Part shown: positions 24,422-32,381 of the stretch, in pieces | Position numbering within the stretch: position 1 is the stretch's first letter | Layout of the letters: each line of letters starts with the position of its first letter | Source: JAAEPI01 sp964352625 | Lineage (GTDB): Bacteria > Bacteroidota > Bacteroidia > Cytophagales > Cyclobacteriaceae | Reading direction: 5' to 3' | DNA length: 64,000 bases | Assembly (NCBI GenBank): GCA_964352625.1 | Contig: CAYGSD010000005.1 | Coordinates: forward strand, 62,001 to 126,000 | Made by a program: the position numbers and the translations under genes | Notes under the pieces: model-generated | Seen by the model: the letters and a program-made list of their open reading frames with translations, nothing else | Told to the model about the DNA's origin: nothing | Database searches by the model: none

Positions 24422-25426
24422 ATGAAGATATCAGCGTCTTTATACTCGAACAAAGACAAATCCCTCCAAGAATTAGTCACCGAACTGGACAAGTGCCACA
24501 TCGATTACTTTCACATCGATTGCAACGATGAGCCATCCGTGTTCGATGACATCAAAGAAATCAGAGGGTACAGCAAAACACCCATTGATTTGCACATCAT
24601 CACAGATAATCCTGATCCCTATTTGGATTTGCTCAGAGAGGTGTCAGTAGAGCGTGTGTGCTTTCAACTAGAGAACCTCAAGACGAAAATTGACCTGCCA
24701 AAATTACCCGGAACCTCATGGGGTCTTGCGCTTACATCCGCTTCGGAGATACAAGCCTTTGATGAGTACAAAGACGAATGTGATTTTGTGCTCATTATGA
24801 CCACCACGCCTGGTCAGAGCGGGGGGAAATTTCACAAAGACAATTTCCAACGAGTAAGAAAGTTTAGAAATCAGTTTCCAGGAAAAGGAATAGAAGTTGA
24901 CGGAGGTGTGAATGACGAGGTTGGATTTATTCTTCGGATGCTCGGTGTGCAATCGGTCGTGTCAGGTTCTTATTTGGTTAATCACGAATCCATCCCTGAG
25001 GCGCTGCTTCATTTGCGATCAAGCGTCATCCATTCGGATTTCAGAGTGAAAGATTTTATGATCGAAAGAGATCAGGCGCCCATCGTTTCTGCAGACTCAT
25101 CTACTCAGCGCGTGATCCAGACTATTGACAACCATAAACTGGGCTTTGCTATAGTGGAGGATGATGAGCAAAACCTTATTGGAATCAGCAGTAATGCCGA
25201 CGTAAGAAAAGGTCTTCTGAAAAAATTCGAAGACCTAAGTGACCTCCAACCTAGTGACATTCTGAATACGAAACCGGCTACTATTTCAGAGGACGCCACC
25301 ATTACCGAAATGTTGGATTTCATCCGATCGAAAAAATTCTTAATATCGTACCTGCCAGTTATCGATAGTGAAAACAAGCTATCCGGCGCGGTATCATTCA
25401 TTAATCTTATTAGAAGCGAATCATGA
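24422..25426 (+). CDS. Ribulose-phosphate 3-epimerase-like barrel fused to a KdsD-like CBS-domain pair
   Basis: 334-residue two-part protein. Residues 1 to about 205 look like a ribulose-phosphate 3-epimerase TIM barrel: H31 and D33 (FHIDCND), H58 (DLHIIT) and D160 (EVDGG) fall where that family binds its metal and does acid/base chemistry, with the phosphate-loop region TTTPGQSGGKF (127-137) and VSGSYLV. Residues about 207-334 form two CBS motifs (SNADVRKGLL, DILNTKPATISEDATITEMLDFI, LPVIDSENKLSGAVSFINLI) closely resembling the CBS tail of arabinose-5-phosphate isomerase KdsD/KpsF. Its stop overlaps the next gene (ATGA). The sugar-phosphate substrate is unknown. Confidence 0.82.
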   Translation: MKISASLYSNKDKSLQELVTELDKCHIDYFHIDCNDEPSVFDDIKEIRGYSKTPIDLHIITDNPDPYLDLLREVSVERVCFQLENLKTKIDLPKLPGTSWGLALTSASEIQAFDEYKDECDFVLIMTTTPGQSGGKFHKDNFQRVRKFRNQFPGKGIEVDGGVNDEVGFILRMLGVQSVVSGSYLVNHESIPEALLHLRSSVIHSDFRVKDFMIERDQAPIVSADSSTQRVIQTIDNHKLGFAIVEDDEQNLIGISSNADVRKGLLKKFEDLSDLQPSDILNTKPATISEDATITEMLDFIRSKKFLISYLPVIDSENKLSGAVSFINLIRSES

Positions 25427-26421
25427 TCATTCATTTGAAAAGTGGAGTTTCCACCGCAGAAGCCGTGCAGCTGGCAGAAGCAAACAAGGCCATTCATTTT
25501 CATGATGGTGACAAAGATGTGCTGGTACTCAGCGCTAGTGTGAAGGAGGTGCCAGCAGGGCTACAATCCTCAACGGATAAAAGTTTCGTAACAGCCACGG
25601 ACATCCAGCTGGCCAGCAAGGAGTATCAGACAGAAGTTCGTGACGTGCGCATTGGTGAGGTACATGTAGGTGGCAACTCCAAAAACACAATGATGATCGC
25701 CGGACCCTGTTCGGTTGAATCAGTAGAGCAAGTGGATCAGGTTGCTCAGGTATTAAAAGACCTTAACATCAAAACGCTACGTGCGGGCTGCTTCAAGCCT
25801 CGTACTTCTCCTTATACTTTTCAGGGGTTGGGCGAAGAAGGACTAAAAATTTTGGCAGATGCCAGAGACAAATATGGCTTCAATATCATCACCGAGGTGA
25901 AGGATTCTTCGCACGTGGATATGGTGATCGAGTACGCGGACATTATTCAAATCGGAGCAAAGGCCATGTACGATCACAGCATTGGGAAGCGATGTGGTCA
26001 GACTAAAAAACCGGTCCTTTTGAAGAGAGGATTCGGAACCACACTTCAAGAGTTTGTGCAAGCCGCTGAGTTTATTCTAAGCGGTGGAAACCCGAATGTC
26101 TTGCTTTGCGAAAGAGGGATTCGGACTTTCGAAACGCATACACGATTTACACTTGATTTATGTGGTGTGGCATTCCTTAAGGAAAAAACCAACCTGCCGG
26201 TGGTAGTGGATCCATCTCACGCGATGGGCTACAGATATGGTGTGCCTGATCTAACTCGAGCGGCAATTGCCATGGGCGTTGATGGCCTTTTGGTCGAAAC
26301 TCATCCCGACCCTTCGGTGGCCAAGTCGGATGCCGCGCAGCAGCTAGACTTGGATCAGTTCAGAGAAATGCACGGGACACTTCAGCCTATCGCAAAAGCC
26401 ATCGGTTACAACCTCATCTAA
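25423..26421 (+). CDS. aroF: DAHP-synthase-type 3-deoxy-ulosonate-phosphate synthase
   Basis: 332-residue class-I aldolase-fold synthase condensing phosphoenolpyruvate with a sugar phosphate. Residues 1-66 are a ferredoxin-like regulatory domain as in Thermotoga-type DAHP synthase. The core has AGPCS (metal ligand C96), KPRTSP (125-130, the erythrose-4-phosphate signature), VLLKRG, CERGIRTFET, DPSHAMGYR (metal His) and LLVETHPDP (metal Glu). By motifs it is DAHP synthase (first shikimate step), but LRAGCFKPR and IGAKAMYDHSIGKRCG differ from the usual LRGGAFKPR and IGARNMQN. Its neighbours suggest a role outside or beside the shikimate pathway. Tight coupling to the epimerase-CBS gene is by a four-base overlap. 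Confidence 0.85.
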   Translation: MIIHLKSGVSTAEAVQLAEANKAIHFHDGDKDVLVLSASVKEVPAGLQSSTDKSFVTATDIQLASKEYQTEVRDVRIGEVHVGGNSKNTMMIAGPCSVESVEQVDQVAQVLKDLNIKTLRAGCFKPRTSPYTFQGLGEEGLKILADARDKYGFNIITEVKDSSHVDMVIEYADIIQIGAKAMYDHSIGKRCGQTKKPVLLKRGFGTTLQEFVQAAEFILSGGNPNVLLCERGIRTFETHTRFTLDLCGVAFLKEKTNLPVVVDPSHAMGYRYGVPDLTRAAIAMGVDGLLVETHPDPSVAKSDAAQQLDLDQFREMHGTLQPIAKAIGYNLI

Positions 26422-26895
26422 ATGCCGGTTTTAGAAAACATCAAATTGCTTCTTTTGGATGTTGACGGCACCATGACAGACGCTGGAGTATACATTTTGG
26501 AAGATGGGACTCAGTTCAAGAAATTCAATGCGAGAGATGGGATCGGCATTAAGCTGGCAAGAAAGGCGGGTATTGAAGTCGGCATCATCAGCCACAGCCT
26601 GGTGACTACCATGGTGGAGGCCAGAGCCAATATGCTAGGACTGAAATATTTCTACATTGGTCAAGAACCGAAATTGACTATTCTTGAAAAGTGGAAGGCA
26701 GAGCTTGGCCTCACCAATGAGCAAATCGCCTTTATCGGGGATGATGTGAATGATGCCGAAATCATGGAAGCGGTAGGAGTTTCGGCTTGTCCGTCGGACG
26801 CTCTACCCGCGATCAAACGAATTGCCACGTATCAGCTAAGCAAAAAGGGTGGGGACGGTTGCGTCCGAGAGTTTATCGATGACTATTTGACCTGA
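26422..26895 (+). CDS. kdsC: KdsC-like HAD phosphatase (YrbI family)
   Basis: 157-residue capless HAD phosphatase. Motif I is LLLDVDGTMTD (nucleophile and acid/base Asp), the family signature FNARDGIGIKLARKAGIEVGIISH follows, then the lysine motif region (QEPKLTILEKW) and motif IV IGDDVNDAEIM. Length and the missing cap fit tetrameric Kdo-8-phosphate phosphatases. The usual motif II Ser/Thr-Gly (ISGR/ITGR) is replaced by ISHS, a point worth checking for substrate change. The ATG follows the upstream stop with no spacer. It could dephosphorylate Kdo-8-phosphate or the product of the adjoining synthase. Confidence 0.85.
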   Translation: MPVLENIKLLLLDVDGTMTDAGVYILEDGTQFKKFNARDGIGIKLARKAGIEVGIISHSLVTTMVEARANMLGLKYFYIGQEPKLTILEKWKAELGLTNEQIAFIGDDVNDAEIMEAVGVSACPSDALPAIKRIATYQLSKKGGDGCVREFIDDYLT

Positions 26896-26940
26896 TACCA
26901 TAAATTCCTACATTAGTTTTCTCAACCAAATCAAAACCAG

Positions 26941-27459
26941 ATGAAAAGCCTGCAGCGAATTGCTCTGTTTCTCCCAATCTTAATTCTCCTGACTGCCTGC
27001 CCTTATGAATCTACTGTTCCTATCTCTGAGGCGAGCACTCCCATAGACAAAATGTTACTGGGCAAATGGTACAAAGACGGAGAGGCTGAGACGGAGTTCC
27101 CAAGCGAGTATTACAAAATTGATCCCCTGGGGAGTGAGCTTTATGAGGTCACCAAGTTTGACATGAACAGTCAGGACAGCACCTATCGAAATGAAACATA
27201 CATATCGCATATTTCTACCTTAAAAGACAAGGAAGGTAAGAAATACGTCTTCCTGAATATGAAGAAAGATGGCAAATACTATTTGCATAAAATTGATCTT
27301 TCAGAAAATCAGTTTGTGCTGTATGAAGTGACCGACAACATTGATGAGAAGTTCAATACCACGGACGAAATGAAGGCCTTTGTCCAGAAGCACATGCATC
27401 TTAGTTTTTTTTATAACAAGGACGAGACCACCTATTACAAAGGCGATCACGAAAAGTAA
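26941..27459 (+). CDS. Small lipoprotein of unknown function
   Basis: 172-residue protein with signal peptide and lipobox LTAC (Cys20), then CPYESTVPISEA. The mature domain (GKWYKDGEAETE, YEVTKFDMNSQDSTYRNETYISHIS, KKDGKYYLHKIDLSENQFVLYEVTD) is a small beta-rich fold seen in many Bacteroidota lipoproteins of unknown role. It is separated from the phosphatase gene by 45 bases and followed at four bases by a WYL regulator. No function is proposed. Confidence 0.75.
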   Translation: MKSLQRIALFLPILILLTACPYESTVPISEASTPIDKMLLGKWYKDGEAETEFPSEYYKIDPLGSELYEVTKFDMNSQDSTYRNETYISHISTLKDKEGKKYVFLNMKKDGKYYLHKIDLSENQFVLYEVTDNIDEKFNTTDEMKAFVQKHMHLSFFYNKDETTYYKGDHEK

Positions 27460-27462
27460 GCC

Positions 27463-28431
27463 ATGAACCGCATCGATCGACTCAATGCTCTACTCATCCA
27501 CCTTCAGGGGAAACCCAGGGTGTGTATTGAGGAATTGGAGGATCGATTTGAGGTCAGTCGTCGGACTATTTTCAGAGATGTGCGATCGCTCATGGAGGCG
27601 GGCGTTCCTATTGGAGGTGATGCTGGTGAGGGGTACTTCATAGTAGAGGGCTATCACCTTCCTCCCGTGGTTTTCAACAAAGAGGAGGCTGCAGCCCTGC
27701 TAATGGGCGCAAAATTCATACAGCAAAATGCAGATACTCAAACAGCCAGAACTTTTGAGGAAGCCATGTTCAAAGTGAAGGCTGTTCTTCGCTACTCTGA
27801 TAAAGAGTTTCTGGAAAACTTAGATGCCCGAATCGCCATTAGGCCGTTCCCACGCCAGAAGGAAAATGACGAAACGTTTATTTCGGACATTCAGTCGGCG
27901 GTAGCGACCAACCGAGTTATTCAAATCACCTATCATTCACATTACAACGATACATCCACTGGTCGTGAAGTGGAGCCGCTCGGAATGGTTTTTTACTCGT
28001 CTCATTGGCACCTGATCGGTTACTGTAGGCTCAGGCAAGATTTAAGGGATTTTAGGACTGATCGAATCAAGAAATTCGATAATCTTTCGGAGCAATTCGA
28101 TCCGAGCCTACATCCGAATTTCCTTTCCTTCCTCCATGATTCTCTTGTAGGCACGGACGCCAAGGAGTGCATCATTAGAGTTTCTAGGATCATCTCTCGT
28201 TTTATGGGTGAGCAGAAATATTACCATGGATACGTCGACGAAGAACCTGTAAGTGACGACAAAATCGAGATGAGGTTCATCGTGCCGCATCACGACTATT
28301 TTGCTCGGTGGTTACTGATGTATGGGAAGGAAATCGAAGTGGTTACACCGGAAGAGTTGAGAGAAATTATCAGCAATCGAATCCAAGAGCTAGTTGATCA
28401 TCACCAGATTTTTGAAAACAGTCAATTATGA
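27463..28431 (+). CDS. YafY-type transcriptional regulator (HTH plus WYL domain)
   Basis: 322-residue DNA-binding regulator. An N-terminal winged helix (RLNALLIHLQGKPRVCIEELEDRFEVSRRTIFRDVRSLMEAGVPI, residues 5-49) is followed by GYFIVEGYHLPPVVF and a WYL ligand-sensing domain near 150-215 (ITYHSHYNDTSTGREVEPLGMVFYSSHWHLIGYCRLRQDLRDFRTDRI). WYL proteins sense nucleic acids or small ligands and often control neighbouring genes. Its stop overlaps the next gene by four bases (ATGA), so the exported SnoaL-like protein may be a target or partner. Confidence 0.9.
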   Translation: MNRIDRLNALLIHLQGKPRVCIEELEDRFEVSRRTIFRDVRSLMEAGVPIGGDAGEGYFIVEGYHLPPVVFNKEEAAALLMGAKFIQQNADTQTARTFEEAMFKVKAVLRYSDKEFLENLDARIAIRPFPRQKENDETFISDIQSAVATNRVIQITYHSHYNDTSTGREVEPLGMVFYSSHWHLIGYCRLRQDLRDFRTDRIKKFDNLSEQFDPSLHPNFLSFLHDSLVGTDAKECIIRVSRIISRFMGEQKYYHGYVDEEPVSDDKIEMRFIVPHHDYFARWLLMYGKEIEVVTPEELREIISNRIQELVDHHQIFENSQL

Positions 28432-28913
28432 AGACAACACTTTCATTTCTACTTTTTACAGCACTTACGGTTGCTCTGGCGCAGAATCCTCAGCAGGAAA
28501 TCGATAAGCAAGTTTGGACTAGATTCACAACCGCTTGGGAAACAAATGATGCCTCCGCTTTCAATGCTGTGCACACAGAGGACGTGGTACGAATTGGCTC
28601 CAGAGGGCTGATGATTGGTGAAGAATACCGAGAGCAAAATAGAACTGTTATGTCCGAGGCAGTTGAACAGAAGCGAATCATTGAATTTGCGTTTGACTAC
28701 CGCCGGGTTAATGGCGATGTAGCCTATGAAATGGGGTTTTATCGCGTGACCTCAGGGCGATCGTCTAAGCCATATATCGCCCGTTTCCATGTGGAGCTAA
28801 GGAAGGTTGATGGGGTCTGGAAAATCGCACGAGACTATGATTCTAACATGATCGGCAATCAGCCGGTGAATCCTGCGATGTACGATGGATTAGAATTTTT
28901 TCACTTCGAATAA
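28428..28913 (+). CDS. Exported SnoaL/DUF4440-like (NTF2-fold) protein
   Basis: 161-residue protein with a signal peptide (MKTTLSFLLFTALTVALAQ). The remainder has the NTF2-like pattern of DUF4440/SnoaL proteins: VWTRFTTAWETNDASAFNAVHTEDVVRIGSRG, DYRRVNGDVAYEMGFYRVT, ARFHVELRKVDGVWKIARDYDS. The fold houses ligands or enzymatic pockets of many kinds; no activity can be assigned. It overlaps the WYL regulator gene and is closed by a terminator hairpin. Confidence 0.75.
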   Translation: MKTTLSFLLFTALTVALAQNPQQEIDKQVWTRFTTAWETNDASAFNAVHTEDVVRIGSRGLMIGEEYREQNRTVMSEAVEQKRIIEFAFDYRRVNGDVAYEMGFYRVTSGRSSKPYIARFHVELRKVDGVWKIARDYDSNMIGNQPVNPAMYDGLEFFHFE

Positions 28914-28914
28914 T

Positions 28915-28950
28915 TGAGTGACATAGGGCTGTCACTCATTGCTTTTTCTT
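28915..28950 (+). terminator. Rho-independent terminator after the SnoaL-like gene
   Basis: TGAGTGACA (28915-28923) pairs with TGTCACTCA (28930-28938) around a six-base loop and is followed by TTGCTTTTTCTTTG. Confidence 0.8.
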
Positions 28951-28979
28951 TGTTTTCATAATTCTAAAATCACATTCTT

Positions 28980-29603
28980 ATGGAAGCAATTATTGAAAAA
29001 ATCGACTTAGCAAAAGCAGATGGCAAGTACTATCGAGCGAAGAAATCACCGGAACTGGTGGATCTCGATTCGTATTATTTCCTCACCCATGAAGGCAAGG
29101 GAAGTCCTTCAGAAAAGAAGTTCAACGATGCGATTGAGCGACTGTATGCGGTGGCGTATCAGATCAAGTTTTTGTGCAAATCTCAGGATATGGACTTTGT
29201 GGTGCCGAAAATGGAAGGCATTTGGTGGATTGACGGGGGCTTGGAAGCACAGCACAAATTCGCCGAAACACCGGAAGCAGAGTGGAATTGGAAGATCGTG
29301 ATTCGGATGCCGGATTTTGTGGAGGCAGATCACTTCTACCGTGCCGTGCAGCTTGTTAAAAACAAGAACGCTGAGCTACTGAATGATGAAGTGAAATTCG
29401 AATTGATGAATGAAGGACGATGTGTACAGATGCTTCATATTGGCAGCTACGCTGAAGAACTTCCTACTATCATGGAAATGTTGAACTTTATACAGGAGAA
29501 CAACCTCAAAGTGGTGAAGTACCACCGAGAAATTTACCTCAGCGATCCAAGAAGAACGCCTGAGCCAAAGCTGAGAACCATACTTAGATACGGAGTGGAA
29601 TAG
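28980..29603 (+). CDS. GyrI-like small-molecule-binding protein
   Basis: 207-residue single-domain protein of the GyrI-like/AraC effector-binding superfamily without a DNA-binding part. Characteristic parts are the N-terminal YYRAKKSPELVDLDSYYFLTHEGKGSP, the WWIDGGL and EWNWKIVIRMPDFV strands, and the C-terminal VQMLHIGSYAEELPTIMEMLNFIQENNLK followed by KYHREIYLSDPRRTPEPKLRTILRY. The family binds or hydrolyses small molecules, including some xenobiotics. It follows a terminator and is the first of a short plus-strand pair. Confidence 0.85.
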   Translation: MEAIIEKIDLAKADGKYYRAKKSPELVDLDSYYFLTHEGKGSPSEKKFNDAIERLYAVAYQIKFLCKSQDMDFVVPKMEGIWWIDGGLEAQHKFAETPEAEWNWKIVIRMPDFVEADHFYRAVQLVKNKNAELLNDEVKFELMNEGRCVQMLHIGSYAEELPTIMEMLNFIQENNLKVVKYHREIYLSDPRRTPEPKLRTILRYGVE

Positions 29604-29633
29604 TAACTTTAAAAGGGCAAGCAATCAATTCAC

Positions 29634-30005
29634 TTGAGTTACTCCAAAACCATAGAAAGCTATATCCTTGGGCTAGACGGCCAGCAAAGAGCCATTGTAA
29701 ATGCACTGCATTGTCATTTGGAACAGACCACTGATCTGAGAAGTAAGATCAGTTATGGCATTCCGTTTTACCATCGAAAAAGCTGGGTGATTTATTTGAA
29801 CCCAATCAAAAAGGATGGGGTGGAAATGGTTTTCACGAGAGGTCACAGGCTGTCCAATGAACAAGGACTGCTGGACAGAAAGGGAAGAAAGCTGGTGGCT
29901 GGAATCAGTCTATACGATGTGTCCAAGTTGCCGATGAAGGCAATAAACGAGATTGTTCAGGAGGCGCTTCTACTGGATGACTTGGATATGAAGTGGAATG
30001 AGTGA
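29634..30005 (+). CDS. DUF1801-family protein
   Basis: 123-residue cytosolic protein with the DUF1801 pattern: SKISYGIPFYHRKSWVIYLNPIKKDGVEMVFTRGHRLSNEQGLLDRKGRKLVAGISLYDVSKLP. The fold is iron-chaperone/YdhG-like; its function is not established. The start is a TTG at 29634, the only reasonable in-frame start. Confidence 0.78.
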   Translation: MSYSKTIESYILGLDGQQRAIVNALHCHLEQTTDLRSKISYGIPFYHRKSWVIYLNPIKKDGVEMVFTRGHRLSNEQGLLDRKGRKLVAGISLYDVSKLPMKAINEIVQEALLLDDLDMKWNE

Positions 30006-30025
30006 TTTTGTTGACGGCTTTATTC

Positions 30026-30041
30026 CCTGTCTGCCGACAGG
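30026..30041. repeat. Short intergenic palindrome
   Basis: CCTGTC (30026-30031) and GACAGG (30036-30041) surround TGCC. Sequences of the CTGTCTGCCGACAGGC type occur as dispersed intergenic repeats in many Bacteroidota. It lies between two convergent genes and may help to separate their transcripts. Confidence 0.45.
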
Positions 30042-30078
30042 CTGCAGCTATAATCTTTGAGTGAAGAGGTTTAAAAGG

Positions 30079-30648
30079 CTAAATCGTCAACCTCCGCTGA
30101 ATCAAACTGTCCACAATCTCACAAAATTTTAGTGGTGGCACGGTTCGCCATTTCTCCAGCTGCAGGCTTCCAGCCATGTTTACATAGCTGTCGATGTTGT
30201 AGAGTTTCATTTCTTCGATTACGTGATCATTGAAATTTACAGCGGCGATCCATCCATCTTCTACATCCTCAAACCACTCCTCATAGTAGCTGTCGTCACT
30301 GCCATGAAAGTTGAGCACATTCTCGCCAATGAGTACAAACTTATTGATCCCTTGATAACCCAAGTGCTCGAGGATGTTGCGCTTGAAGTGCATGATGTCA
30401 TTGTTGATCGCATCGTTCCACTCGCCTATCATTTCAATCACTGCAAATCCAAGGTCGTACTCCACAAAAAGCAACTTTATGTAGAGTGTTTCTGAGCCCA
30501 TAAAATCCCATGCCGGGTCTATGTAGTGGTTGTAAATGCTCTCCGAATACAGGTCATAATTGTACTCTTTTCCCGCAAAGGGTGAAAGGTCATCGTAACT
30601 GGAATTGTAAAATTCTTGCCAGCGCTCATACGGTTGAATCGTGTGCAC
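30079..30648 (-). CDS. Conserved-looking cytosolic protein of unknown function
   Basis: 189-residue acidic protein rich in Tyr, Trp and Asn, without signal peptide or membrane helix (ERWQEFYNSSYDDLSPFAGKEYNYDLY, YIKLLFVEYDLGFAVIEMIGEWNDAINNDIMHFKRNIL, KFVLIGENVLNFHGSDDSYYEEWFED). I do not recognise a named domain. The only in-frame start is the GTG at 30648, preceded by a stop 12 bases upstream. A TANNTTTG match ends four bases before it, so the transcript may be leaderless. Confidence 0.7.
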   Translation of the reverse strand: MHTIQPYERWQEFYNSSYDDLSPFAGKEYNYDLYSESIYNHYIDPAWDFMGSETLYIKLLFVEYDLGFAVIEMIGEWNDAINNDIMHFKRNILEHLGYQGINKFVLIGENVLNFHGSDDSYYEEWFEDVEDGWIAAVNFNDHVIEEMKLYNIDSYVNMAGSLQLEKWRTVPPLKFCEIVDSLIQRRLTI

Positions 30649-30652
30649 GCAG

Positions 30653-30660
30653 CAAAGTTA
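30653..30660 (-). promoter_or_regulatory. Candidate -7 element abutting a GTG start
   Basis: TAACTTTG on the minus strand matches TANNTTTG and ends four bases before the GTG at 30648. Transcription starting about seven bases downstream would begin at or next to the start codon. Confidence 0.35.
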
Positions 30661-30669
30661 CTCCCTCAT

Positions 30670-30688
30670 TCCCGGCCTTGTGCCGGGA
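30670..30688. repeat. GC-rich intergenic hairpin
   Basis: TCCCGGC (30670-30676) pairs with GCCGGGA (30682-30688) around a five-base loop. No U-run follows on either strand, so it looks more like a palindromic repeat than a terminator of the TfoX-like gene upstream on the minus strand. Confidence 0.5.
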
Positions 30689-30735
30689 TCTCACAAGGAT
30701 ATTTTTATGTTTTGGAACTAGGACTATTCCGTCAA

Positions 30736-31077
30736 TTACTTCTTCTTACTCGACTTAGCCAGAGGGTTAAAATCCAGACACAGTTGAATCCAAGAGGACA
30801 AATCATCCTCTGAGTCAATGCCCTCAGCACCCACAAACACAAAGCCACTCATAGGTCGCCCGGTAAAATCCATGGGCTTGCAGCCGGGTCGTGAAAGAAC
30901 GGATTCGTATACCTCTGGCCCTACTCTCGCCATCAAATGATCTTTCACTATGCCCATGCACATCTTGTCATCGATCATGTAACAGAGGCCTCCCATCATT
31001 TTCTTGGCTTGATAAGGGGCTTTTTTCTCATGAAGCACTCGGTTTATTCTTTCCTCAAGGAACTCATCGTAGGCCAT
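30736..31077 (-). CDS. TfoX/Sxy N-terminal domain protein
   Basis: 113-residue protein matching the TfoX N-terminal domain: ERINRVLHEKKAPYQAKKMMGGLCYMIDDKMCMGIVKDHLMARVGPEVYE, then GRPMSGFVFVGAEGIDSEDDLSSWIQLCLDFN and a Lys/Ser-rich tail. Full TfoX/Sxy proteins regulate competence in gammaproteobacteria; single-domain versions elsewhere have no known role. It is transcribed away from the photolyase gene with only 20 bases between the two starts. Confidence 0.85.
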   Translation of the reverse strand: MAYDEFLEERINRVLHEKKAPYQAKKMMGGLCYMIDDKMCMGIVKDHLMARVGPEVYESVLSRPGCKPMDFTGRPMSGFVFVGAEGIDSEDDLSSWIQLCLDFNPLAKSSKKK

Positions 31078-31097
31078 ATTGATTAAGTTTAGATAAT

Positions 31098-32381
31098 ATG
31101 AAAATAGCTGTTTTTTGGTTTCGTCGCGACCTCAGACTGGAAGATAATGTCGGGCTTTACAATGCATTGACTTCCGATCGTCCGGTACTACCGTTGTTCA
31201 TTTTTGATCAAGAGATTCTTTCATCCCTTCCGAAGGATGATCCGCGTGTTGGGTTCATTCATGGAAGTCTGGGATCAATTCATAAAAAACTAAGTTCGGT
31301 TGGTTCTTCTCTTTTGGTTAAGAACGGATCACCGAAGGAAATCTGGACAGAACTGCTGGAAGAATTTGAAATAGAGGCAGTCTATACGAACCATGACTAT
31401 GAACCCTATGCAAAAAATCGTGACGCAGAGATAGAAAAGCTTTTGGAGGCGAAGGGGGTTGAATTTCACACATTCAAGGATCAGGTCATTTTCGAGAAAA
31501 GCGATGTGCTCAAGGATGATGGGAAACCGTACACGGTTTACACCCCATTCAAGAACAAATGGCTGAGTAGGGTGCAACCAGATTCTTATGAGTCGGTTGC
31601 CTCAGAGAATCATTTGAATAACTTCATGAAATCCTCATTCGGGTTTCCGTCACTTGGTGAGATAGGGTTTGAACCAAGCTCCATTAAGGTCAAACCCTAT
31701 AGTTTGGAGGCAATGAATGGCTATGAGGATAAGCGGGACGTTCCTTCAATGGAGGCGACTAGCTACCTGAGTCCGCATCTGAGATTTGGCACGGTCAGCG
31801 TGCGCAAATTGTCCAAAGAAGCCTCACAGAGAAATCAGGTTTTCCTGAGCGAATTAATTTGGAGAGAATTCTTCATGCAGATTCTTTATCACTTCCCCAA
31901 AGTGGTTGATCAATCATTTAAGAGCCAGTACGACAATATAGAATGGGAGAAGAACGAGAATCACTTCAAGAAATGGTGTGATGGAAAAACAGGGTATCCT
32001 ATGGTGGATGCAGGGATGCGAGAACTCAATGAAACCGGCTACATGCACAACAGGGTGCGTATGGTTGTAGCCAGTTTCCTAACTAAGCACTTGCTCTTAG
32101 ACTGGCGATGGGGAGAGGCCTATTTTGCGGAGAAACTTCTGGATTATGAGCTAGCCTCCAACAATGGCAACTGGCAGTGGGCGGCAGGTACAGGCTGTGA
32201 TGCGGCTCCATATTTTAGGGTCTTCAATCCAACCTCTCAGCTAAAGAAGTTTGATCCCCAAATGAAGTACTGTAAAAAATGGCTAGGGGCTGATATTGGG
32301 AAATATCCACCTATTGTCGATCATGCAGCCGCCAGGCAGAGGGCATTGGATCGGTATAAGGCTGGGTTGGAAAGAACCTAA
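31098..32381 (+). CDS. phr: Deoxyribodipyrimidine photolyase
   Basis: 427-residue DNA photolyase/cryptochrome-family flavoprotein. The N-terminal antenna domain opens with VFWFRRDLRLEDN (residues 5-17). The C-terminal FAD domain carries ELIWREFFMQILYHFP, GYPMVDAGMRELNETGYMHNRVRMVVASFLTK and LLDYELASNNGNWQWAAGTGCDAAPYFRVFNP, which match class I CPD photolyases (Asn in the FAD-contact loop; NNGNWQWAAGTG). Light-driven repair of pyrimidine dimers is therefore likely. Its last four bases overlap the convergent map gene. Confidence 0.93.
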   Translation: MKIAVFWFRRDLRLEDNVGLYNALTSDRPVLPLFIFDQEILSSLPKDDPRVGFIHGSLGSIHKKLSSVGSSLLVKNGSPKEIWTELLEEFEIEAVYTNHDYEPYAKNRDAEIEKLLEAKGVEFHTFKDQVIFEKSDVLKDDGKPYTVYTPFKNKWLSRVQPDSYESVASENHLNNFMKSSFGFPSLGEIGFEPSSIKVKPYSLEAMNGYEDKRDVPSMEATSYLSPHLRFGTVSVRKLSKEASQRNQVFLSELIWREFFMQILYHFPKVVDQSFKSQYDNIEWEKNENHFKKWCDGKTGYPMVDAGMRELNETGYMHNRVRMVVASFLTKHLLLDWRWGEAYFAEKLLDYELASNNGNWQWAAGTGCDAAPYFRVFNPTSQLKKFDPQMKYCKKWLGADIGKYPPIVDHAAARQRALDRYKAGLERT

